Source: Strongyloides papillosus (lineage: Eukaryota > Nematoda > Chromadorea > Rhabditida > Strongyloididae). Taken from it: DNA of 64,000 nucleotides. The DNA is taken from assembly GCA_005656395.1 (NCBI GenBank), contig SRSI01000048.1, positions 1,364,001 to 1,428,000 of the forward strand, written 5' to 3'. Positions 35,001-46,479 of the stretch are shown here, piece after piece; the first letter of the stretch is position 1, and each line of letters opens with the position of its first letter. The notes under the pieces are model-generated. The model made no database searches, was not told the origin of the DNA, and saw only the letters and a program-made list of their open reading frames with translations. A program made the translations under genes and the position numbers.

Positions 35001-35369
35001 CATTATTTCCATGTAAATACGCTGCTGCAAAGTTACTTGGAGCTGGGACTGAAGTAGGAGGAACTTCCTTCTTGTTTAAATCCCTTAGAACCTTCTAGAA
35101 AAAAGAATGAGGATGAAACATGACAGAAAAATATATGCACTTACCTTTGGGTCTCCATTACCAGAATTACCCGTATTGCCGCATCCCCTGTCAATTGTAC
35201 TGAGATCGACGGGTGGTTTATAAATACCCTCCTTATGAGCACCATCGCAGCACAAAAGTCTGGACATCACAAAGTTGAAATCCGGCTTAACAAATGTGTA
35301 GGAACCAAGCCTGACACACTCCCTTGGCCATAAAAAGTCACCATCATCAGACGACGCCTCACTATCCAT
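32051..35369 (-). CDS. him-6: RecQ helicase, BLM/HIM-6 type
   Basis: Exons 35369-35145, 35094-34741 and 34699-32051 (introns 50 and 41 bp, phase 0) give 1075 residues. The N-terminal ~310 residues are acidic and disordered. The helicase core has motif 0 (FRHRQKCA), Walker A (PTGAGKS, Lys360), DEAH box (460-463) with CVSQWGHDFRPDY, and motif VI YYQESGRAGRDG. Next come the RecQ-C zinc region (CKADQETACKNC) and winged helix, an HRDC domain at about 910-985, and a basic Gly/Arg/Lys/Ser-rich C-terminus. Core, RecQ-C and HRDC with a long acidic N-terminus is the BLM architecture; C. elegans HIM-6 dissolves recombination intermediates with topoisomerase III. The exon 2 donor is either GTAGGT or GTGGAA nine bases earlier, a three-residue difference. 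Confidence 0.92.
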
Positions 35370-35503
35370 AGTTAGCAATAGTTGGTGGGAATAAGTAAGT
35401 GTTTTATTGATATAAAATACAGAATTTAAGAATGATTTACTTCACTGAAATGCGTGACATATATATGCAAAAAAACGATGACAACTGATTACCTTGGCAT
35501 TAT

Positions 35504-35761
35504 CTAGTAATAAAAAACAATGATAGTACAAAAATCACTGAATTTACAACAGTGATGATTGTTAAAATAGGAGGGCGTTACCAAAGTATACTTTGAATAT
35601 ATTGGAAACTGACTATCAGATTGAATAAAATGACCATGCGTTTCATTATTTAAAACCTCCAATTTTTCTCTTTCAAAACAGATAATATTGGTAATGTGTG
35701 TATTGGTTTTTATCCATTGATACGTTCGTTCTTGAAATCTTTGTGACTCAAGAACTATCAA
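35504..35761 (-). pseudogene. PTP-domain-like exon fragment
   Basis: An 85-codon open stretch with an acceptor-like AATTTAG just upstream. It reads LIVLESQRFQERTYQWIKTN then HITNIICFE and resembles the segment of the neighbouring receptor-PTP that reads REIFVEYLFKNNITNIIAT, the region after the phosphotyrosine loop in PTP domains. No signature loop or further exons could be placed around it, so it looks like an orphan exon left from a duplicated PTP-like gene. The similarity is short and read by eye. Confidence 0.35.
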
Positions 35762-36008
35762 GCTAAATTTTTAGTAATGTTATCAGTTGATCAACAGTCA
35801 TAATCTTGTGATATATAAACACCAATGATATGGTAATACACTTAATAGTTGATATACCTGAATTCAGTTTTAAGTATACTCGAAATAATAAGGATTTATG
35901 ACAGATTCTATTGGTATATGTTATTAAAAATATTAAAATTATAGTAAATATTAACTTAATTATAAAAATCTTCAGACGATTACTGGTAACAATAAAAATG
36001 TGGTAAAA

Positions 36009-39000
36009 TTATATATTACCGCCTTTTTTATCTATCTCTGTCCTAAAATCTATGTAAATCAAGTTATGGAGAAGTTTTAAATATCTATTGGTGGCTCCTG
36101 GATTAACCACCTCAATTGAATCCCTAAATATTTCAGAGAAAACCATTAAAATAAATAGAAATTGTTCTCTTGTTTCGACGGCTCCATATCTACAATCGCG
36201 GATATCATTTAAGTGGTCTAGTGGGTTGAATTCATTGTTCACCTCGATCATATCAATCATGTAGAGGAGTGTTGCAATGGATCCTGTTCTCCCAATACCA
36301 TCCTTTCCGTGTATTAAAATTGATTTTGTTCTTCCATAACCGTTAATAGCTTTTATAAGTTTAACTATATCGTGGTAGTTTAATGGAATTCCTAAAAAAG
36401 AAATAGAAAATAATATTGATGTTTTTCCTCAAACAAACCTCTTTGTGGCCATTCTTTGTAGTGAAATACCTTTATTTCAACTGTATTTTTTTCACCTTTT
36501 TTCTTGATAGTCATTTGATAAATATCACAATTTTCAATGAATTCCTTGGAACTAAGATTTGTTAACAAATTTTTACCAACATCAACAGTATATTCTTCCG
36601 CAATAGGTTTGTTTTTATTATCATTTTTAAAAAGGTATGGAGCAATATCGTTAAGTTTTTCATTGGATCCTGTTGTAATCACAATAGTCGCTGGTGTCTC
36701 ACTATACAGATAACCAATCATACTCATATATGTATATTGTGTTGGTGCCTAAATTAAAATACTTTATAATATACTTAAACTATAACTACTCACCTGACAC
36801 ATGATTAAACGTCTTTTTATATTTTGTAAAGAACCGTATTCTATGAAGTTACCGTTCAAGAATCCTGAATATTGGTCACTATTTTTCTGATTATCAAATA
36901 TTATACAGTCGTCCTCAAAACAACTAAATTTATTAGATCTAATTATTTGTTTGGAAATTGGCAGTTTGTATATTTCAAACCATGTTTTGCATTTACTTTC
37001 TAATTCTGTCTTATCTCCAATTATATAATTTTTCCATAATCCATATATCATATCTTGTATATTTTCTAGTGATAACATTTCATAAAATTCTTTATTGCAA
37101 CGTTTTCCAAGGAGGATTTTATACTTATTATAAGCATTATCTATACTCGTTTCATAATCAGTATGTAACATATAATTTTCAGAACAAAAATATCTAGTCA
37201 AGATTCTTATTAAATATCCATAATCAATGGCTCCAAAATTATGACTATTATGTATACTTCTAACTTTTTTTATTATTTTTAATGGATTCGTTATAGAGAA
37301 ATCGGTCATCATTCCATCAACAACGCAACAGAAATATGTTACTATCAATACACTTTTACTAATTTCACTATCACTATGAATAAGAATTTTTCTTGAGCCG
37401 CATGATTTTAATATATGCTCATAGATATATGGAATGATATTTAAATTATTAACAGCATCTTCTTTTTGTTTTTTATTATCAACTCCTTTACTAGGTGGTT
37501 TATGAATATCACTAACATCTGGAGCAAAATATACCCATAATCGTCTTCGTAATCCAGAAGAATGAGTTAATTTTAGTTTTATGAATAGAATATCTATATT
37601 TTGCAATTGATTTACCTCCATAAATTCTAAATGTACCTCTCCGTACTTTTTAGGTTTACTTGGGCAATAGAATTTCTGGAAAAATTTATACTCACTTTCA
37701 GATATCGTTGCTATTATATTTGTTATATTGTTTTTAAATAAATATTCAACGAATATTTCACGTTGTCTGCTTGATGAAGGAAACTAAATTAATGTCAAAT
37801 TTTATAAAATGAAAATAATAACTTACCTTGGCCATTATGTAATTTCGTTTCAAAGATACATTAGAAATTGTATAAGAATTTCTATGCTTTTCCTTGGTTG
37901 TAACAGTTTTTGATAAAGCCTTTACATTACTTCCTTCTTTCTTATCTATAGTTTTATTTGTGAGCTCTTTAATTTTATCTGGCATAACAAAATCTTCTAT
38001 TAATGTTGATTGGTATTCGAAATCATATACACTTTGGCAATGGATAACGAAATTTGTTGATACTAAATTATTCCACCATTCCTGTATATTTGGGTATATT
38101 TTATTTTTTTTTAGTATGGTATTATTCTCATCATCTTGTATATTATGCTTTTTTATAAAATAAGTGATACACCATCTAATGGAGACAGCAGCGCCAATAA
38201 TTACGGAGAGGATAAGAAAAATAAAAAAAAATATTTGAATAATTGTAATTTTTAGGCTCTTCTTCCCTTTCGATTTTTCATTTTCAACATTTTTACCTGT
38301 TGTCCCATTTTGTTTATTATAATCTCCATCAGGTAAATAATCATGTGGATTAGGATCATTATTTCTTGGTATATTTTTACTTGAAAGATTTGGACATTGA
38401 TCAGTTAAAACTTTAACAGGAGCAGTTATTCCATTATAAACGATTGAACCATTTGTATAAGTAACATTTCGTATTTGTTCATTTCCTTGAGGTAGATTAT
38501 CCAAGAGCATATTACATTTCATTCTAATTTTTGTTTCATTATTTATTTTATCAAATGAACTGTCATTACACTTCTTTCTTAGAAAGTATTGGTCTTGTAG
38601 TTTATGGTATACTTCTGCACATGTTTTACATTTAACATCAAAATAGTAGAATATATCATTGTGCAATGTAAAATCATTATCAAATATTGAAATATTTGGT
38701 AAATTACTACTATTTGACAATTCTGAGTGGTTGTTAATGATAAGACAATAATTTAAAGTAATATCATATTTATTGAAGAATTCTTCCTTATCTTTTTCAG
38801 AAGATATTTCCAAATCTATTCTAGTAACATTTGATAGTATCAATGTAGAGGAATTAGATATTTCATTTTTGATGGTTGTATTAAAAAATGTATCATAATC
38901 TAATACATCATAGGAAATTGGTCCATTAGTTACATAAGATATTTTACATGGATTAACTATGCTTCTATTATGTACAGTTACGTTAAAATGATAAATAATC

Positions 39001-39494
39001 AAGCCATCAAAAGAATTAATAAAAGACGGATAGCCACGTTTTAAAGAATTATTCTTATTCTTGTGAGTAATGAATAAATCTTCAGATGATTCATTCAACT
39101 TGATAGTTGTATAATCTATTTTTTCTCGGACTATATTTAATTGTGATTCATTCGTCCATCCAACCATTGTTAAATTTGTGTTTTCGTTCCATCCTTCTAA
39201 ACAATTATTATGTTCACTTATATTTAAATTGCTTTTTCTGTATTCAACAATTAAATACGGTTCTTTCTTTATCTTCACAATTGATGGAGTGCTAATTTTA
39301 CCGTCACCAGTGGAGTTAGACTCACTTATATCTGAACCATTACACTTGATAAGAATAATATCACTACCAAAAATAGAACTATTAGCCGTGGTTGAAGAAT
39401 TAGAACCTCCTTCAATAAAGCTTATTCCTAATAAAACATATAAGGATAAATAAAAAAATATTATCAATATAACGATATTACTGCATGCAACCAT
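36009..39494 (-). CDS. receptor-type PTP-like protein, both phosphatase domains lacking catalytic Cys
   Basis: Exons 39494-37827, 37783-36794, 36748-36439 and 36391-36009 (introns 43, 45 and 47 bp; phases 0, 0, 1) give 1116 residues. A signal peptide precedes a ~385-residue Asn/Ser-rich ectodomain with many N-x-S/T sites and no recognised module. The TM is at ~413-445, and two tandem PTP folds fill the cytoplasm. D1's signature reads IHSDSEISKS where active enzymes have HCxxGxxR(S/T): Ser693 replaces Cys and the Arg position is Lys. D2 reads IHGKDGIGRTG: Gly1018 replaces Cys while GxGRTG is kept, and its WPD loop is WPQ (986-988). Both domains should be catalytically dead, so a binding or sensing pseudophosphatase is inferred. 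Confidence 0.85.
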
Positions 39495-39740
39495 GGAATT
39501 CTAAGACTATACAAATCATCACAATTTATCATTTATTTCACTCTTATATAGTTTTATTAGAATATTAAAAATTTGAATATTATGTATAACATTTAAATTT
39601 TAATTGATGATAGAAATTTATTAAAGTAATAATTACATAGTTGTGTAAAATTTGATTATTTGTTGTAACATTAAGCATTCTGATAAAATTGTTAAAATAT
39701 AGTGATAATATTCTTCATTCTGTTAGAATATAAAGAAAAA

Positions 39741-40175
39741 TCACTTCAAAGTATATGAATTAACATTATTTTTTTTAGTTTTTTCTGGACAATCGAAAGC
39801 GTTATTTGGTACATCTAATAATTTGTGGAAAGTATTAGGTTTTCGATTACTGTTTTGTGTGGTGGTACCATCTCCTACATTTCCTTCTGGTGCTCCATCA
39901 CTTTTCACTGCATTATTTCCATTTTCCATCTTAGGACTTTCCTCATTGTTATTTACTCCACAATTAGAAGGCTTCTTTTTAGGGCCATCATCAGAAGATA
40001 ATTTCTTGCCATTGCCTCCAGCTCCATTTGCTTTTTTGCCCTTTTCTTTGAGACTCATTGATTTCTTCTTACTTGTTCCTGCAGTCTTCTGCTTTGTATC
40101 CGAATTCTTATTATTTTTCTTTGAGCACAACGAAGGAGTAAAATTTAATAGTAAAAAAATAAAAATCAATAGCAT
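39741..40175 (-). CDS. small secreted lysine-rich low-complexity protein
   Basis: 144 residues, single exon. An N-terminal signal peptide (LLIFIFLLLNFTPSLCS) precedes a highly charged Lys/Asn/Gly/Ser region with two cysteines (in NCGV and FDCPEK) and no fold that I recognise. It lies 246 bp upstream of the receptor-PTP-like gene on the same strand but has its own stop, so it is separate as read. It shares style (signal peptide, Lys/Asn-rich, few Cys) but not clear sequence with the product of 51819-52775. Function unknown; secretion is inferred. Confidence 0.65.
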   Translation of the reverse strand: MLLIFIFLLLNFTPSLCSKKNNKNSDTKQKTAGTSKKKSMSLKEKGKKANGAGGNGKKLSSDDGPKKKPSNCGVNNNEESPKMENGNNAVKSDGAPEGNVGDGTTTQNSNRKPNTFHKLLDVPNNAFDCPEKTKKNNVNSYTLK

Positions 40176-40330
40176 ATTAAAAAATTTTTTTTGATTATAG
40201 AATATAAAAAATTCTACATTTCAAATAATCAGATGTTTAATGATAATTTGTCTACTAAAATATGCAAATTTTAATAAGAACAATTTTGAAAAATACTAAA
40301 TAGTGTTCAATTGATTTCAGAAACAACAAC

Positions 40331-41292
40331 ACACAAAAATAAAACGGAAAAAATTTTGCTTTTCTTCTCAAAACGTAATAAAAATGTCCCACCACTTATG
40401 AAAAATCAAATTTTACTAAAAATTTTAAAAATATCAAGCGATAACAAAAATGTTTCAAATGACTAAAAATAATAGGTTTTCGCATAAATTTGGTCGTTTT
40501 CTCACAAAAATATATACTTTTAATATTTTGAAGTAATTCAACTTTTATTTAATTTTAGAAATTTTATACATATTACACTTATTTTAGAATATAATTTGTT
40601 TTTTATAATATATTATGAAGTACGTTATTAGAAGTCAATTTCATTTGAAGTTGTTAACGTTTTAGCAAAAATCATTATTTCAAACATTCTACTAACAACA
40701 ATAATTACGGAAATTTAAAAATATCATAATAATAATAAAGAAAAGCAATAATTATTTAACAGCACAAAGTGTTATTATTAATTATGTATATTTCTTTAGT
40801 ATTTGCTATTTTTCTTATTTAAATTAAAATATTTAGAAATTATTTTTATTATGAACAAAACACATAATGTTTTAAAACTTTCAATAAGTTTGACTTTTAA
40901 AAATAATCCTGAAAACAGTATAAAAAAAAGTTGAGTCATCAGATGCATATAACTTTATATAAAAATCTCTAATTTATAAAATATCAAACAATTGAAGAAT
41001 ATTCAAAAAAAATACTGCTATATGTCAATAAATACTCTTTATAAAAGCATTTACAATCTTATATGAAGTTAAATTCTAGTATTGCACTTTAAAATGTATC
41101 GTAGATAATAACTTAAGTTTTGAAATAACAACAATAAAATATAAAAATAAAAACTTATTTTAAATATTTCTTTTTTTTGTACTAAATAACTGTATTAAAA
41201 TTAGTCATAAATCAAGAAAATTCAAATTTTATGAGGTGAGACAAATTTACTAAATTTTACGCAAATATATGTCCCATTTTTTTTCTGTGTAC
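40331..41292. repeat. dispersed repeat R1, copy 1, with terminal inverted repeats
   Basis: A ~0.96-kb element. Its start (CACACAAAAATAAAACGG) is the inverse of the R1 3' end, read best in copy 2 as CCACTTTTTATTTTTGTGTG. From about 40405 to 41290 it matches 46490-47342 in direct orientation, very closely in the middle (for example ACTGCTATATGTCAATAAAT and the stretch after it). It has no coding capacity, so it looks like a MITE or other non-autonomous DNA transposon. I could not define target-site duplications. Confidence 0.6.
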
Positions 41293-41439
41293 ACCAACTT
41301 GTTTTGATAAACAGATTAATTATTACGATAAAAAATAAAGATGTTGTCCAAAAAAAATTTATTTTTCTAACGAAGTAAAAGTGATTAGTTGGATAATACA
41401 ATTTAAAAAAATCACAAAAAACATTTAATCTAATTTACT

Positions 41440-42420
41440 GACCTCCTGGTTGTTGATTGCTTAAATGCCGCTTTAGGCCAATATGTCTTACCACATAGTA
41501 AACATTATATGGTTTACATATCTTAACATTTTTTTGGGATACATGGCATTCAATGCTTGTTGAATTTATAAATTCCAAGCAGCCGTCAGACAATTTTTTC
41601 AGTTTTGCCTTACAGATTTCAATTTGTACCTCATCCAAAGGAAGTAGGTACATTAACCTTAATTGAGCTAATATACATTCTCCCTATCACAACCTGCATC
41701 GAGCTGTGCTTGAAAGTAGCCATTAGTTTTTTGTCCATACAACTTAGCGCAGGGATATTCAGATCCATCACAGAATTTTCTTTCTTTTTCACCAATTTGA
41801 ATAACTAATTCACGGGTCAGAGCGATAGTAAGAGCGAATGATAATCTTCTTTCTGATATCCATTCAATTTTTAACATTTAATCTATTATTGGTAGTAAAT
41901 ATGCCCCTGTTTTTCCAGAAGCCGCCTCAGATTGCCCAATTATATCAAAAACTTTGGCAATTATAGGACTCATACATGCTTGAATTTTCCTAGGTTTTGA
42001 ATATCCAGAATTTTTTTATTGTATTTTGTCAAATTGGGTGAAAAGTTTGCATCTTCCAAGATTTCGTAACGCTCAGGTATATTGCCTGCTCCACTTTTAC
42101 TAATCTCATCAAGACGGCTATTGTATTTAGCATTTTTCTATCTTCCTCAAAAATGACATCATAGGGATGGTCAATAGGATTATATCTTCCACCAACATTA
42201 TTATAATTTATATTTTTAAAGTTTTTTTTGAAGGTCTTTTTGGTATTCTTTCTAAACTTCTCATATTGTTTTGTGGTGTATTTGAGGAAGGTTGAGAAGA
42301 AGTTTTATAGCCATTTGAGGATTGATATTGTTTGGAAATTCAGTTGTTGGTATTCTTATACTGAAATTAACTTTATTCGTAGTCCTACAAATTATTCATG
42401 TTTCCACTGGTCTGTAAAAC
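41440..42420 (-). pseudogene. DEAD-box RNA helicase pseudogene (Vasa/PL10-like)
   Basis: Segments in shifting frames follow the order of a DEAD-box helicase. An Asn/Ser/Gln-rich N-terminus is followed by NNVGGRYNPIDHPYDVIFEE. After a frameshift come SRLDEISKSGAGNIP and EILEDANFSPNL. The Q-motif-to-motif-I region reads IQACMSPIIAKVFDIIGQSE then ASGKTGAYLLPII, and the motif Ia region LALTRELAIQI reads IALTRELVIQI; then CAKLYGQ. Stops and at least three frameshifts break it, the segment after about 41660 no longer resembles a helicase, and the DEAD box and C-terminal domain are missing. Truncated, dead copy of a germline-type (Vasa/PL10) helicase. Confidence 0.75.
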
Positions 42421-43947
42421 ATATTACCTGAAACCAATGTATGAAAAAAAGAATACTTTTTTTCAAAATTACCTCTTATAACTTTTCGATTATTAAGAAA
42501 GCTATGAATGTAACTTTTGTTTACCTTCTTTAATTATTCGTTATTGTTGGTGGGAAAATATATGTAGAATTTCTTGTTTTCATGATATCAAAAAAATAAA
42601 ATGTTGAAATAATTTTTTATAAAAATGACAATAAAAATTTGGATTTAGAAAGATATCATCAACTAGTAAGCTATGATTCCAATATGTGTTAAGTAATATG
42701 GTATCTTGGGACGGTACAAAGATTGTGACATGAAATATCAACGACATCTATAGAGTTGTGATTTGTTGTTTTCATTTCATTGGTAATGTAACATTTTATT
42801 AATGTACATTCAAAAATTTATTAAAAAAATAAGGTATTTTTTGTTTTTAATATAATGATTAAAAAATGGTTGAGATATGTCTATTTCAACTACATAGCAG
42901 GGGGATTCACATAGAGCTATGACACTGAAAAACAATTCGATTTTCGGGCAGTACCTTAAGACAAAGAGAAAGAAATTTATTCTTGTATATTTTTAACTAT
43001 CGTTTTGAAATTGTTAACATTTAGATTAACAAAATTATCTTTACCTTGTACTTTTAATATTAAATATTTATTTCAAATATGATAAAAAATATTACTTTTA
43101 ATGAAGTTCAAATTACCTAGACAAAATAAATTTCTTCCTGCACTTTTCCGGAAGTTTTTTTCTGCAAATTACAGGAATTAAAAGCTTGTTTTCAACAAGA
43201 GTGAAGGAATATATTTTTTCAATTTGCAGGAAACTTTTCCTCCGATTTCACGGTACATAAGATTTTTTGCAAATTAGAAGAAAATTTCTCCGGCAATTAT
43301 TTATGTGGTACATTTTAAATATTAAAATATAGTTAATTAAATAATAATTTACGTTCCTATTGCAATTTTTTCTGCCTAATAAGTAAAAATAAACTTTTTC
43401 CAAGAATAAAGTTACATCACGAATTTTGAACACAAATTGACATAAAAATATCAAAATTTAATTACTTGTAAATTTTATTAAATTTATTATGTATTTTCAA
43501 TACCACTATTTTAATATATCTACTTATATGATTAAAATAATTACTAATATGTTCAATTAAAAATTAAGTTGATGAATTTTGTTATAACATAATAATAACG
43601 TCTAAAAAAATAATTTTTAAATGTATAATTAAATATAAATTTATATTGTTATAAATAAAATTAAACTTTTTTTGTAATAATTATTATATTAAAAGCATTG
43701 CAATATTAAATTTTTATTAAATTATTACATTATTTAATTGGTTTTCTTATTTAATTTATTTGGTATTTTTTACCTGGGTGTGATTAAATACGATAAAGAA
43801 TTAATTTTTAAGAATGAATTTGAATGCTACAAATCGTTATGGAATAGTAATATCAACAAGTTCCAAATATTTACAAAGAGTACTATTTTTGATGATGTTA
43901 TTTTACCTTCTATATATGTAGCAATAAATTTATAAATTATATTTCTT
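42421..43947. other. intergenic with small inverted repeats
   Basis: No gene supported. At about 43130-43300 three short related segments (CCGGAAGTTTTTTTCTGCAAATT; the inverse of CAATTTGCAGGAAACTTTTCC; and the inverse of GCAAATTAGAAGAAAATTTC) form imperfect inverted repeats, possibly a small hairpin or repeat remnant. Reading frames at 43248-43454 (-) and 43738-43935 (+) lack any recognisable sequence. Confidence 0.35.
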
Positions 43948-44590
43948 ACAGTTTTATTAGAACCATTCAAAAGTTCCAAAGAAATTAAAAATATTGTTGT
44001 TTTACAGTGTTTTTCTGGTTTCCTTTTTTATTTTCATAGAATTATACAATATATTTCTTTTACATACTCTAAACATACAAATTAACAATTGTGATTATAA
44101 TATCAACATTTTTTGCACAATTTAATTTATTTCTTTATAACTTTTATTCACTGGTTCCGTTAATCATAACATATTGGAGATTTATGCTTATTGTATATAG
44201 TAGAAAGGTATCTATTTTTGAGAATATAATTGCTTCAATACTAATTGCTTCTAGAATTTTGTTTGTTTAATTTATATTCTCTTTTTTTCAAAATTGATTT
44301 TAGTACTTCATAATTTAGTTCTACCTATTCTTATGGCTCATTAGAAGATGTGTTTGCTTGGTTTGATATAATGCCTCAAATAATTGGATCTATTATAACT
44401 TTATTATTAAATGTAATAATTATCATAAAAATGAAAAATAATAGGATAAAGTCTATTTCATCAAAGAAAAATTCTACAAATGAAATATCTCTGACAATTT
44501 ATATTTTATTTCATACAGTAATGCCATTAATTTCTACCTTGTATATAGATACATATTATTATTTAAAGTTTCAAAGTATGTTCTAGATTA
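43948..44590 (+). pseudogene. serpentine receptor pseudogene
   Basis: A broken relative of the receptor at 45382-46389. It begins near LLEPFKSSKEIKNIVVLQCF (intact copy: FLEPFKRTESVKGVVIFQSF). The middle is shifted and stopped, with a recognisable TYWRF remnant. It ends with a clean stretch FAWFDIMPQIIGSIITLLLN then ISLTIYILFHTVMPLIS, matching the intact FPWFDTVPQVAGCILGIILN and LTLNTLFQTIMPFML. Several stops and frame changes lie between and no start is evident. The N-terminal third is missing. Confidence 0.7.
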
Positions 44591-45381
44591 AAAAAAAATT
44601 CCAACTTTTTTAGGAAATGTTTCTTCTTATTTTGGTAAAATTATGCTTTTACTTATTGAAAAAGGCTATGCTATATTTTGCCAATAACCTTGATATTTTT
44701 ATTAAAATGTATCGAACATAATTTAAAAAGTTTCTATGTATAAAGAATAAAATTTCAGTTAAACATTCATAATCAAAAGCCATAATTATTTAATATAATT
44801 TTAAAAATTGCGAAAACTCGCTTTTTCAAAAATTTTTGAGCTTAAAAAGTTTTATGATTATATTTGTAATTATCTTCAATTTCTTCATAAATAATTCAAA
44901 TTTAATGAGTAATCAAGCTATAATATTTTTCATATATTAATATACTATGAGATCTTTAAATTAAAAAATACCTCAAATAAATATCTTATATAATTACCAT
45001 GATAATTTTATGTATGGTAAAGATTTTAAAAATGATGCAGGTGGAAAAAATTAAAGTATAATTTTACACCATAATCATGTTAATTTAATATCAAATAAAT
45101 AAATAAAAATGTTAATATTTATTTGATGTAATTAAGTATATATTTTTTTAATTTTTATAATTTGCAGTAATTTTCTCATCAAGAATTTAAAAAAAAATTG
45201 CATAACCAATTTTATTAAATTTTTAATAAAATGTAATTTTGTAAATAATATAAATGTGAATTCTCCTTATGAATATACTCAAAATAAATAGTCATTATCA
45301 TAAATACATTAATTTTTTTAAATAAGATTGGTATTTAAGAAAGACAAAATACATAAATCTTGCATTTGATACATTTTAAAA
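44591..45381. other. intergenic
   Basis: Spacer between the receptor pseudogene and its intact paralogue. Very AT-rich; nothing else recognised. Confidence 0.4.
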
Positions 45382-46389
45382 ATGGAAAATAATAGTACTT
45401 CAAGAGACAGTATTATAGTTCAAATTAGACCTGGTATTTTGACACCATATTTTTATTTCGAACTATCTGTATATGTTATTACATTTGCTATTTGTCTAAT
45501 TTTAATTACTATTACTATTTTTTTGGAACCATTTAAAAGAACTGAAAGTGTAAAAGGTGTTGTAATATTTCAAAGTTTTTCTACACTTATTTATTCTATT
45601 GTATTAATTACTAAATATTTATCAGCATATTTTTTGCTTATAAATAATGTAACATTCAGTATTATATATACTACATTTTTATCACAGTTACTTTTTTTTG
45701 TATATAATTTTAATTATACTGTTCCATTTTTTATAACTTATTGGAGATTTTCTTTAATAATTCTTGGAAAAAAAACAAGCTTGATTGAAAAAATTTTAAT
45801 TGGATGCGTTTCAATGATATTTAATCTTATTGCATTTTTATATACTATATTTTACTCAACAAATTTAGCAAAAACGTCTTTTTATTCTGCTATTTATGAT
45901 CTAGGGTTATTTACAGATAGTGTTTTTCCATGGTTTGATACAGTTCCACAAGTTGCTGGATGTATTTTAGGAATTATTTTAAATTTAATAATTTTAAAAA
46001 AAATATGGAAACATCAAAAGAGTATGAGAAATAAATCAACAATTTCAAAAAATGATAAAGCATTAACTTTAAATACCCTATTTCAAACGATAATGCCTTT
46101 TATGTTAATTATATTGTATAACCTTTATTATTGTGTTTTGATTGACTGTGAGTTTTGAAATTTTTTTAAAGTTATTGGTTTTTTAGATGGTTTTCAATCA
46201 AATACCTTTAGACTGTTTCTTAAATACACGGAAATGGTTTATTTGCCATGTTGTCCACTAAGTTTCGTATTCTTTATAGAAGTTTATCGTATTGAATTTA
46301 TAAATTTTTTCTGTCCAAACAAGACACTCTTCAAGAAATCAACAAATTCAATATCAACCATTCGAATAACAACCCGATCAGTCCTTTAA
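45382..46389 (+). CDS. serpentine (7-TM) receptor, nematode chemoreceptor type
   Basis: Exons 45382-46147 and 46187-46389 (39-bp intron, phase 1) give 322 residues with seven predicted membrane segments. A short glycosylated N-terminus (NNSTS) precedes TM1; the loop after TM1 holds LEPFKRTE, TM3 ends TYWRFSLIILGKK, and a basic loop (KKIWKHQKSMRNKS) precedes TM6. Exon 2 supplies TM7 (YLPCCPLSFVFFIEVYR) and a Ser/Thr-rich tail. It belongs among nematode chemosensory receptors by layout; I cannot name the class with confidence. A broken tandem paralogue sits ~0.8 kb upstream, and the 3' end abuts repeat R1 copy 2. Confidence 0.75.
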
Positions 46390-46479
46390 AATGAAATAGA
46401 TTTTCTATTAAAGTACATTTGCAATTATATTTTAACTTAGTGAACTTTTAATGATTTGACAACTTTTTTCTCTATAATA

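Noticed and set aside
39823..40194. 123-codon plus-strand frame rich in Phe, Leu and Pro
   Set aside because: Antisense of the lysine-rich secreted protein; Lys codons on one strand read as Phe/Leu on the other.
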